A DNA stretch of 10,519 nt from Caldilineae bacterium. GTDB lineage: Bacteria > Chloroflexota > Anaerolineae > J102. Below are positions 1-6,733 of this stretch, one piece after another. Under the pieces are notes generated by a model that saw only the letters and a program-made list of their open reading frames with translations, had not been told where the DNA came from and did no database searches. The stretch is from assembly GCA_011192085.1 (NCBI GenBank), contig DUEQ01000365.1, forward strand, positions 1-10,519, written 5' to 3'. Position 1 is the stretch's first letter, and each line of letters begins with the position of its first letter. The translations under genes were made by a program, and so were the position numbers.

Positions 1-21
1 AATCCCGCGGTCCATGTCTGA
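1..21 (+). CDS. possible 3' end of an upstream gene (partial)
   Basis: Reading frame 1 is open from the window edge and ends at TGA 19-21, giving the tail N-P-A-V-H-V. Its stop overlaps the start of the next gene by 8 bases (ATGTCTGA), exactly as that kinase overlaps the following regulator, whose upstream partner ends K-V-P-I-H-V. The repeated junction is the only reason to call it. Seven codons cannot prove a gene and the product is unknown. If real, it is a candidate for the sensory partner of the sensorless kinase that follows. Confidence 0.3.
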   Translation, partial: NPAVHV

Positions 22-691
22 AAAGGCCTATTTCTCAACGCCAGACATCCTCACCATTACGGAAGAGGAGCTGAGCCGCATTGTGCTCGACATTCATGAC
101 GGGCCGGTGCAATATCTATTCACGGCGCTTACTCTGCTCACCACCATCCAGGATAAGATCGCCGAGGACCCGGCCCAGCAGGCATTGATGCCTGACGTCG
201 CGCGGGTGGCTATGCTTCTGGAATTGTCCCTCTACGAAATCAAATTTTTCTTGGGAGCGTTTCGGTCTCCTGGCTTTCGCCGCCGCTCCCTGGCCTCTAT
301 CATCCAGGGCCTGGCGTTGCAACACGAGGAGGCCACCAACACCATTGTGGAACTGTATATCGAAGACGCGCCGGAACAGGTCGATCTGCCAGTGAAAATC
401 ATCATCTATCGGCTCATTCAGGAAGCCCTGGCCAACGCCTATCGCCACGCCGGCGTTGAAGTGGTGTATGTCCGCCTGTGGAGGGAGGACGACTGGATCT
501 GGTTGGAAGTGAAGGATTATGGCAAGGGATTCCAGACGCCCGACCTCGATTCTCCCTTGCAGGAAGGGGAAGAGCACATTGGTCTGCGGGGGATGTATGA
601 ACGGGTACGGTTGGTGAACGGCGAGTTCCATCTCGAAAGCCAGCCTGGCCAGGGCGCCCGCATCCTTGTCAAGGTGCCGATCCATGTCTGA
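14..691 (+). CDS. soluble NarL/DegS-family sensor histidine kinase
   Basis: A 225-residue cytoplasmic histidine kinase that should autophosphorylate and pass phosphate to the LuxR-type regulator encoded next. The HisKA_3 dimerisation helix is at about residues 18-85, with the phosphoacceptor His28 in the motif L-D-I-H-D-G-P-V-Q. A HATPase_c domain follows at about 125-224: N-box Q136-E-A-L-A-N141, G1 box D168-Y-G-K-G-F and G2 box G190-L-R-G-M. There is no signal peptide, membrane helix, PAS or GAF domain; the protein begins almost directly at the dimerisation helix, so any signal must come from a partner. The ATG at 14 has no clear Shine-Dalgarno sequence, but an apparent upstream reading frame ends in an 8-base overlap, suggesting translational coupling. 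The family call is firm; the signal is unknown. Confidence 0.9.
   Translation: MSEKAYFSTPDILTITEEELSRIVLDIHDGPVQYLFTALTLLTTIQDKIAEDPAQQALMPDVARVAMLLELSLYEIKFFLGAFRSPGFRRRSLASIIQGLALQHEEATNTIVELYIEDAPEQVDLPVKIIIYRLIQEALANAYRHAGVEVVYVRLWREDDWIWLEVKDYGKGFQTPDLDSPLQEGEEHIGLRGMYERVRLVNGEFHLESQPGQGARILVKVPIHV
671..676 (+). promoter_or_regulatory. ribosome binding site that fixes the regulator start at 684
   Basis: AAGGTG lies 7 bases before ATG 684, inside the last codons of the kinase. It supports ATG 684 over the in-frame TTG at 666, which would only add six residues ahead of the conserved receiver start. Confidence 0.55.
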
Positions 692-1325
692 ACAGCCCAT
701 TCGCGTCATTCTGGCCGACGATCATCAGCTCGTTCTGGAGGGCCTGGCCACCCTGCTGGAGCGCACGCATGATATACGGGTCGTGGCCGCGGTCACCGAC
801 GGCGATGATCTGTTAGAGGCGTTGGAGCGGCAGGAGGCGGACGTGGTTGTCCTCGATCTGGAGATGCCCTATCACGGCTTCACCGCGCTTTCGGAGATAC
901 GCCGTCGGAATCTGCCGGTGCGAGTGCTGGTGCTGACGGCATTTGCGGACGGTGAAAGCATGCAGACCGCCATCGAGCTGGAGGCGGATGGGTTCGTGCC
1001 CAAAACGGAATCGCCCCGCCAGACCATCATGGCCATCCGTCAGGTGGCCGCAGGCATGTGGGTGTATCCTCGCGCGGTGCAGCGCATGGTGTTCCGGACC
1101 CGCGGCGGCGATGTAGCGCTTTCGCAAAGCGAATGGAAGGTGTTGGAGCAGGTGGCGATGGGCAAGACCAATGCTCAGATCGCCGAAACCCTCCACGTGA
1201 GCAAGAATACGGTGCGCTTCCATCTGAAAAACATCTTCGAGAAACTGCATGTTGCGAATCGCACCGAAGCCACCGCCTGGTATTTCAAACACAGGACTCG
1301 CTACCACGCGCCCTCCTCCCGATGA
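684..1325 (+). CDS. LuxR/NarL-family response regulator
   Basis: A 213-residue transcription factor. The N-terminal receiver domain (about 5-120) has the acidic pair Asp12-Asp13, phosphoacceptor Asp58 (V-V-L-D-L-E-M-P), switch Thr85 and Lys107. The C-terminal GerE/LuxR helix-turn-helix (about 145-200) shows the usual pattern L-S-Q-S-E-W-K-V-L, N-A-Q-I-A-E-T-L and K-N-T-V-R-F-H-L-K-N-I, ending near N-R-T-E-A. It overlaps the kinase gene by 8 bases and is surely its cognate partner. Its stop lies 15 bases from the convergent stop of the exonuclease gene. Targets are not visible. Because the opposite operon encodes a receiver without a DNA-binding domain, this protein might also serve as output for that sensor, but that is inference. 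Confidence 0.93.
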   Translation: MSEQPIRVILADDHQLVLEGLATLLERTHDIRVVAAVTDGDDLLEALERQEADVVVLDLEMPYHGFTALSEIRRRNLPVRVLVLTAFADGESMQTAIELEADGFVPKTESPRQTIMAIRQVAAGMWVYPRAVQRMVFRTRGGDVALSQSEWKVLEQVAMGKTNAQIAETLHVSKNTVRFHLKNIFEKLHVANRTEATAWYFKHRTRYHAPSSR

Positions 1326-1340
1326 CCAGGCGCGACATCC

Positions 1341-3278
1341 TCAATAGCGGATGCGGGCGAAGTAGGTCTGTTCGCTGGCCTCTTGCGCCTGGGCCAGGGT
1401 GACAATGCCGCGAAGTTCGAGCAGGGAAATGAGCTTCAGAAAGATCCGGGCGGTGGTGATGGCATCGCCCAGGGCGCTGTGGCGATCCTGGATGGGGACG
1501 CCCAGGCGGGCGGCAATGGCTTCGATGCTGTGATCCTTGTGCTCGGGATGCACGATGGCGGAGATCAGCAGGGTGTCGAGGACGGGCTGCCGAAAACGCA
1601 CGTTGGATCGGCGCTCGGCCGCCTGCAGGAACCGCATGTCGAAGGCGACGTTATGGGCTACCAGCACGGAGTCCCTGGCGAAACGATGAAAAGCGGGAAG
1701 CGCCGTCTCCAATGGCGGCGCGCCTTGCAGATCCGCGTCTCGAATGCCGTGGATGCGGGTGGCGCCAGGAGGCACAGGACGGCGGGAGCGAATCAGTTGG
1801 TGGAAGGCTTCGCCTTCCAGAAGCCGGGCGTTGACGATGCGCACGGCGCCGATGGCGATGATCTCATCGCTGTCTGGGTCCAGTCCGGTGGTTTCGGTGT
1901 CGAAGACTGTGTAACGCAGGCGGGAGAGGGGCGTGGAGGCCATCGAGGTCGCGGGGGCGGGCCGCCGAAATAGGAGATCGAAATCGTAGAATTCCGGCCG
2001 GGATCCAATGATGGGCGTATGGGCGGGGGGAGCGGGTTCGGGCAGGGGGATGCGGGGCAGTAGCAGCGTCAACTGCACCTGATCCCGCGCCCTGTCTCGC
2101 TGCACCCAGATCTCGCCTCCATGATAGCTGGCCACCTCGGCGGGAGCGGGGCCATCCACCTGCGCTTCGTTCAATACAGACCGCAACCGGCGGATATCGG
2201 CCCGGTCTGCGGGCCAGATCAGGTCGATGCGAACATGATCCCCTTGAACATGTGCGGCCAGGGCGGGCGGCCCATCCGCGCGCGCCGCCACGTGGGCCAG
2301 CATGCGGGCCAACGCCAGGCTATCCACCTGCACCCAGGCGTCGGCTCCCTGGGGAGGATGTACTGAACTCGCGTGCAGGCGTTGGGTGAGTACCTGCATG
2401 AGATCGGACAGCGCTATGTCTTCAAGATGCCAGCAAGCGCGCGTGAGGCGGGCGTATTCGGCCAGGGCCTCTCCCATGCGCTGGCTGAGCCGGACGGCTT
2501 CCCCGGCTACGATCGCTTCCAGCGTTAGCCGCATCTCTGCATCCATGTCGGGATGTTCGCGCAGCGTTTCGATGGCCGCGCGGAGATTGGCCAATCCCCC
2601 CCGCAGATCTCGTCCCAGCGCGTAGACCCAGCGGTCGCGTGCATCGCTGCTCTGCACCTGTGCAGTCACATCCTCCAGCGTCAAGGCGAACCCCTGCACC
2701 TCTCTCCCTTGATCGAACACTGGAGCGATGCGCACGCGCAGAAAACGTCCATCCGTTCCGGCCGAGACGAAGACGCGGGGCCGGGGATGGGGCTGTTGTT
2801 GCATCAGGCGCAAGGCATGCCCCAGGGCGGGAAAGCGCCTCAAATCGGATATAGAACGGCCCAATCCTATCATCTCACCCAGAAGCGCCCGGGCGCTGGG
2901 GTTATAGAGGAGGATTTCGCCCGCCTGGTCGCAGATCAGCACGCCTTCGGCCAAGTTGCCGATCAGTGCGATGAGGCGCGCGTGCTCGACCAACAGGTCG
3001 GTGCGGGCCTGCATCACGGCCTGGCTTTGGCTGGTGAGCAGCCGTTCATAGCGCCCGGCCAAGGCGTCGATGGCCTCGGCCAGCTCATCAAAACCCGAGG
3101 GTAGCTCCTCCATGTCCAGGCGATGTCCGGCGTTGGCCGCGGCGATGATATGCACCTCGGAGGCGATGCGTCGCGCCAGGCTGGCGGGACGTTGCAGGCG
3201 CTCCCGCAGCCAAAACAGCGCGGCGCCCGCCAACAGCGCGAGAAGGACGCCCAGGGCCAGGAGTTGGGTTTGAGACAT
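1341..3278 (-). CDS. membrane-anchored PAS/degenerate histidine-kinase protein fused to a DEDDh 3'-5' exonuclease
   Basis: A 645-residue fusion. One membrane helix is at about residues 5-23, followed by a helical stretch to about 105 and a PAS domain at about 106-208. The kinase-like dimerisation helix (215-245) reads G-R-D-L-R-G-G-L-A-N-L where active kinases have S-H-E-L-R-T-P-L, so Arg223 replaces the phosphoacceptor His. The ATPase-like region (315-410) lacks a recognisable N-box Asn and the D-x-G-x-G box. A proline-rich linker leads to a DnaQ/PolC-type exonuclease domain at about 455-622 with all five catalytic residues: Asp460, Glu462 (F-D-T-E-T-T-G-L), Asp547 (H-N-V-A-F-D), His600 and Asp605. 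AAGGGA (minus strand of 3289-3294), 10 bases upstream, supports this start. It is the last gene of the apparent operon, 44 bases after the receiver gene. It is probably not the replicative epsilon subunit. The substrate is unknown; the kinase part probably senses or dimerises only. Confidence 0.88.
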   Translation of the reverse strand: MSQTQLLALGVLLALLAGAALFWLRERLQRPASLARRIASEVHIIAAANAGHRLDMEELPSGFDELAEAIDALAGRYERLLTSQSQAVMQARTDLLVEHARLIALIGNLAEGVLICDQAGEILLYNPSARALLGEMIGLGRSISDLRRFPALGHALRLMQQQPHPRPRVFVSAGTDGRFLRVRIAPVFDQGREVQGFALTLEDVTAQVQSSDARDRWVYALGRDLRGGLANLRAAIETLREHPDMDAEMRLTLEAIVAGEAVRLSQRMGEALAEYARLTRACWHLEDIALSDLMQVLTQRLHASSVHPPQGADAWVQVDSLALARMLAHVAARADGPPALAAHVQGDHVRIDLIWPADRADIRRLRSVLNEAQVDGPAPAEVASYHGGEIWVQRDRARDQVQLTLLLPRIPLPEPAPPAHTPIIGSRPEFYDFDLLFRRPAPATSMASTPLSRLRYTVFDTETTGLDPDSDEIIAIGAVRIVNARLLEGEAFHQLIRSRRPVPPGATRIHGIRDADLQGAPPLETALPAFHRFARDSVLVAHNVAFDMRFLQAAERRSNVRFRQPVLDTLLISAIVHPEHKDHSIEAIAARLGVPIQDRHSALGDAITTARIFLKLISLLELRGIVTLAQAQEASEQTYFARIRY

Positions 3279-3322
3279 GATGATGGCATCCCTTGGGAGG
3301 GGCTTTACGACTCCGACGGCAT

Positions 3323-3739
3323 CTATATCCGATCTTCCGCTGGCGGGGTTAGCAGTCGATGCACCTCTTCCACAAAGTGTCGGGTGGAGAAGGGTTTTGT
3401 GATGTAAGCGTCCGCGCCCAGAGCGAATCCTTTCGATATCTCGGCGTCTCGGCCTTTGGCCGTCAGCATCATGATTTTAACGTGGTTCCATTCTGAATGC
3501 TCCCGAATCCACTGGCACACCTCGAAACCATCCATCCCCGGTAGCATGATATCGAGCACAACCAGATCGGGCGGTTCCTGCTGCAAAATGCGCAATGCAT
3601 CCTCGCCGCTGTGCGCAACCTGGGTGGTGTATCCGGCCTGGCGCAGCAGAAACTCGATGGAGATGATGATGTTGGGTTCATCATCGACGATGAGCACGCG
3701 CGGGGGATGCGATGGAACGGGGGATTCAGGTTGTGGCAT
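3323..3739 (-). CDS. stand-alone CheY-like response regulator receiver
   Basis: A 138-residue single receiver domain with the acidic pair Asp19-Asp20, phosphoacceptor Asp63 (V-V-L-D-I-M-L-P-G-M-D-G), switch Thr93 and Lys115 (T-K-P-F). Only about 15 residues follow the domain, so there is no DNA-binding or enzymatic output. The frame extends upstream into the kinase gene, but ATG 3739 is chosen because it has a good ribosome site and leaves a normal receiver N-terminus. The gene overlaps the end of the SLC5-kinase gene by 14 bases, indicating translational coupling, and that kinase is the expected phosphodonor. CrbR and CbrB, the known partners of SLC5-type kinases, carry DNA-binding domains, so this output-less partner is unusual. 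It may act by protein contact, in a phosphorelay, or as a phosphate sink. Confidence 0.92.
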   Translation of the reverse strand: MPQPESPVPSHPPRVLIVDDEPNIIISIEFLLRQAGYTTQVAHSGEDALRILQQEPPDLVVLDIMLPGMDGFEVCQWIREHSEWNHVKIMMLTAKGRDAEISKGFALGADAYITKPFSTRHFVEEVHRLLTPPAEDRI

Positions 3740-6470
3740 GAGATGTCTCCTGCGATGGCTTAAACGGGGAAATGGGGAGGGTGAAGGAGAATGTCGCGCC
3801 TTGGCCGGGCTTGCCTTCCACCCAGATGCGGCCTCCCAACTGGGTGATGATGGCGCGGCTGATAGGCAGTCCCAGGCCGGTTCCTTGCCTGCGAATGCCA
3901 TCGGGCGGGGGAACCTGGCTGAATTTCTCGAAGATGGTCTCGCGGTAGGCGGGATCCACTCCCGGACCGTTATCGATGACGTCCACTCGCAAGAAATCGC
4001 CCTCCTGTCGCAGGCGCACTGTCACCTGGTCGGTGGTGAATTTGGCGGCGTTGGAGAGCAGGTTGAGGATCACCTGCATCAGGAGATCGTTATCGGTTAG
4101 GGCGTCGGGCGCATCGTCGGGGAGTTCCATGCGGACGGTGATGTTACGTTCTAAAAACAGTTGGCGGGTGGCGTCGAACGCGTCCGAGATCAGCATTTTC
4201 AAGTTTACGGGCTTCAGGTTCCAATCGTATGCCTTCGATTCGAGTTTGGCAAAATCGAGCACGTCGTTGATGAGCCGGGAAAGGCGAGCGATCTCTTTGG
4301 TGATGATATCGAGGAACTGTTGTCGCTGCGCCGCGGGGAGATCGGGATTATAGTAAAGGATTTCCGTGAGCGCGCGGATGGAGGTCAAAGGCGTGCGCAG
4401 CTCGTGGGTGACAGTGGAGATGAACTCATCTTTGAGGCGGTCCAACTCCTGCAAGCGCCGGTTGGCCTCTCGGAGCTCGGCGGTGGCGGCTTCAAGCTCG
4501 CGGGATTTTTGTTCCAACTGACGGCTGTAGGCTACGACCTGTGAAGTCTCATCCAGCATGTGGATGACTTTGGTGATGTCCAGGGGTTCTTCGGTGACGA
4601 TGCTGGCCACGGCCACCCGGGCCGAAGCCGCGCCCACAACCCCCGCCAATTGTCGCTCCACTTCCTCAATCATGTCCGCGTCCGTTTCGAGAGCGCGCCA
4701 ATCGGTGACTCCGCGGGTGCGGGCGTATTCGCTGAGCAGTTGCTCGGCCCGAGAGCGACCCAGAAATCGCTGCATCAGCGTCTGCAAATCCAGGGGCGAA
4801 GCCTCTCCTCGCCATATCTGCACCTGTTCGCTTCCTCCCACATGGCGGAAGATATCGACGAAAAGCGCGGCTTGCCGGTGCTCCAGCGCGCTCTCGCCGC
4901 TCCATAGCGAGCCGATGAGATAAAGGGATGCATTGACCAGTAGGCTCCAGAAGAGCGCGTGGGTGATCGGCTCGTAGCCTGTCAGCCCGAAGAGGGCATA
5001 GGGGCGCAACCAGCTCACGCCCCATGGTCCCGCTTCGATGAACGCATCGCCCAGGCCCGCTGTCTGGGCTAGTAGGGGCAACGGCAGGGTGTAGGCCCAC
5101 ACCAGAAATCCGCTCAGCAGGCCCAACAGCGCCCCGCGGCGCGTGCCACCCTTCCAGTAAATGCCTCCCAACAGGGCCGGCGCGAACTGAACCACGGCAG
5201 CGAAGGAGATCAGGCCGATGGAGACCATGGAGAAGGTCTTTCCTGTGAGCCGGAAGAAAAGATAGCCCAGGAAGACGACGAGGAGGATCGCGCCCCGTCG
5301 CAGGTTCAGCATAAACGAGGAGAGGTCGCGGGATGCACTGAACGCGTTGGCGTGCAGCAGCAAAGGCATCATGAGATCATTGGTCAGCATCGTGCTCAGC
5401 GCCACCGTCTCCACGATGATCATGCCGGTGGCTGCGGAGATGCCCCCTACAAACGCCAATAGCGCCAGCCAATTCGCACTCCGTTCCAGGGGCAAGAGCA
5501 AGACGTACATGTCGGGAGAAACGTCTCCCGCCACCAGCAATCGTCCGGCCAGGGCGATGGGAACCACAAAGAGGTTGATGACAAAGAGATAAAAGGGAAA
5601 GAGCCAGGTCGCGGTCTCGATATGACGTTCGTTGACGTTCTCCACCACCGCCATCTGAAACTGCCGGGGTAAGAGCAGCGTGGCAAACATGGAGAGCAGG
5701 ATAAGCCAGAACCAGTTCTGATAGGCCAATGGCGTCTGGTCGAAAGCGAACAGACGCCGCAAGTCGGGTTGCATTGCGGCTCGGGCGAAGAGATCGCCCG
5801 TTCCTCGGAAAAGCGTGAATGTGACGAACACGCCCACACTGAGAAAGGTGAGCAGTTTGACGATGGATTCGAACGCCATGGCCAGCACGAGCCCTTCGTG
5901 ATGCTCGGTGGCGTCAAGATGGCGGGTGCCAAAGAGGATGGCGAACGCGGCCATGATCAGGGCGACATAAAAGCCGGTGTCTCGCAGGATGGGGATGGCG
6001 TCCAGGTCGGGCAGCGCCAGATTGGGATAATGCCAAAGCAAGGTGAAGCTGTAGGAGACGGCCTTGAGTTGAAGGGAGATGTAGGGGATGACGCCCAACA
6101 CGGCCATGGCGGTGACCAACCCGCCCAACAAGGCGCTTTTGCCATAGCGGGATGCGATGAAATCGGCGATGGAGGTAATGTGCTGGATCTTGCTGATGCG
6201 GATGATCTTGCGTAGAACGAACCACCACAGCGCAGCCATGATGGTCGGGCCCAGATAGATGGGGAGGAAATCTACCCCGCTGGTGGCGGCTCGCCCCACG
6301 CTGCCGTAAAAAGTCCAAGCTGTGCAATACACCGTCAATGAGAGGGCGTAGATGTATGGAGTGTTGATCAGGCTGCGGCCGCGTTCGGCCTCTCGATCGC
6401 CGTAATAAGCGATGGCGAACAAGGCGCCAATGTAGATGAGCGCGACAAAGCTGATCAGCCCCAGATTCAT
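3726..6470 (-). CDS. SLC5-type transporter / STAC / sensor histidine kinase fusion (CrbS/CbrA-like)
   Basis: A 914-residue membrane sensor. Residues 1 to about 525 form a sodium:solute-symporter (SLC5) domain of roughly 13 membrane helices. Residues about 555-655 match a STAC-like helical region (including Q-L-A-G-V-V-G-A-A-S-A-R). A coiled coil at about 640-682 runs straight into HisKA with His689 (T-H-E-L-R-T-P-L). The HATPase domain (about 790-900) has an N-box with Asn803 and Asn807, D833-N-G-P-G-V and G863-T-G-L-G-L, so the kinase should be active. Known relatives CrbS and CbrA couple a transporter domain to kinase output; CrbS controls acs. With acs in the same operon, acetate or another short carboxylate is the likely signal, but this is inferred. 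Unlike CrbS there is no PAS domain between STAC and HisKA. ATG 6470 has no clear ribosome site; no better start is visible. Confidence 0.9.
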   Translation of the reverse strand: MNLGLISFVALIYIGALFAIAYYGDREAERGRSLINTPYIYALSLTVYCTAWTFYGSVGRAATSGVDFLPIYLGPTIMAALWWFVLRKIIRISKIQHITSIADFIASRYGKSALLGGLVTAMAVLGVIPYISLQLKAVSYSFTLLWHYPNLALPDLDAIPILRDTGFYVALIMAAFAILFGTRHLDATEHHEGLVLAMAFESIVKLLTFLSVGVFVTFTLFRGTGDLFARAAMQPDLRRLFAFDQTPLAYQNWFWLILLSMFATLLLPRQFQMAVVENVNERHIETATWLFPFYLFVINLFVVPIALAGRLLVAGDVSPDMYVLLLPLERSANWLALLAFVGGISAATGMIIVETVALSTMLTNDLMMPLLLHANAFSASRDLSSFMLNLRRGAILLVVFLGYLFFRLTGKTFSMVSIGLISFAAVVQFAPALLGGIYWKGGTRRGALLGLLSGFLVWAYTLPLPLLAQTAGLGDAFIEAGPWGVSWLRPYALFGLTGYEPITHALFWSLLVNASLYLIGSLWSGESALEHRQAALFVDIFRHVGGSEQVQIWRGEASPLDLQTLMQRFLGRSRAEQLLSEYARTRGVTDWRALETDADMIEEVERQLAGVVGAASARVAVASIVTEEPLDITKVIHMLDETSQVVAYSRQLEQKSRELEAATAELREANRRLQELDRLKDEFISTVTHELRTPLTSIRALTEILYYNPDLPAAQRQQFLDIITKEIARLSRLINDVLDFAKLESKAYDWNLKPVNLKMLISDAFDATRQLFLERNITVRMELPDDAPDALTDNDLLMQVILNLLSNAAKFTTDQVTVRLRQEGDFLRVDVIDNGPGVDPAYRETIFEKFSQVPPPDGIRRQGTGLGLPISRAIITQLGGRIWVEGKPGQGATFSFTLPISPFKPSQETSHATT
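3746..3751 (-). promoter_or_regulatory. ribosome binding site for the receiver gene
   Basis: On the minus strand this reads AGGAGA, 6 bases before ATG 3739, and lies inside the 3' end of the SLC5-kinase gene. It decides the receiver start. Confidence 0.65.
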
Positions 6471-6524
6471 AGGGGGTGGGATCGGACGTGGGATGTGAGA
6501 CGTCAGGAGCGAGAGGTCGCGTCT

Positions 6525-6722
6525 TTACTCCCGGCGCTCAATGAAGAAGGCCATGAGCCCGATGAACGTCAGCCAAACCGAGAACAGATAGACATGGAGC
6601 ACGGGCGCTCCCAGAATCATCCTGTCGGCATTGAAAAGAGAGATGAGAGGATAATTCAGCAGGAGCGCGGTGATGAAGGCCAGCGCGGCCAGGCGCTGGC
6701 CTATCAGTCGGTAGCGGTTCAT
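6525..6722 (-). CDS. small two-helix membrane protein beside the SLC5 sensor
   Basis: A 65-residue protein with two predicted membrane helices (about residues 8-28 and 41-60), a short loop containing N-A-D-R and G-A-P, and a basic or charged residue cluster at each end. It starts 11 bases after the DUF294 gene and ends 54 bases before the SLC5-kinase gene. Size, topology and position resemble the small subunits that accompany SLC5 transporters (YjcH/DUF485 beside ActP, DUF4212, DUF3311), though I cannot assign it to one of those families. It may help the transporter domain fold, insert or work. There is no strong ribosome site before ATG 6722, so reinitiation after the upstream stop is likely. 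Being real is likely because of its position and clean helices; its role is inferred. Confidence 0.75.
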   Translation of the reverse strand: MNRYRLIGQRLAALAFITALLLNYPLISLFNADRMILGAPVLHVYLFSVWLTFIGLMAFFIERRE

Positions 6723-6733
6723 GAGATGTGCGT

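Noticed and set aside
116..709. 197-codon open frame on the - strand opposite the kinase gene
   Set aside because: It is antisense to a kinase with all its motifs intact and shows no recognisable domain.
1383..1973. 196-codon open frame on the + strand opposite the exonuclease gene
   Set aside because: It lies wholly antisense to the conserved exonuclease domain and its composition (runs of Gly, Asp, Gln) is that of a mirror frame in GC-rich coding DNA.
1341..1973. Replicative DNA polymerase III epsilon subunit (dnaQ)
   Set aside because: The exonuclease domain is of that fold, but it is fused to a membrane anchor, PAS and kinase-like regions and lies in a signalling operon, so a replication role is unlikely.
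3740..3901. Longer start for the receiver at 3901
   Set aside because: The extra 54 residues overlap the kinase gene deeply, are rich in Ser/Pro/Arg with no domain, and ATG 3739 has a good ribosome site.
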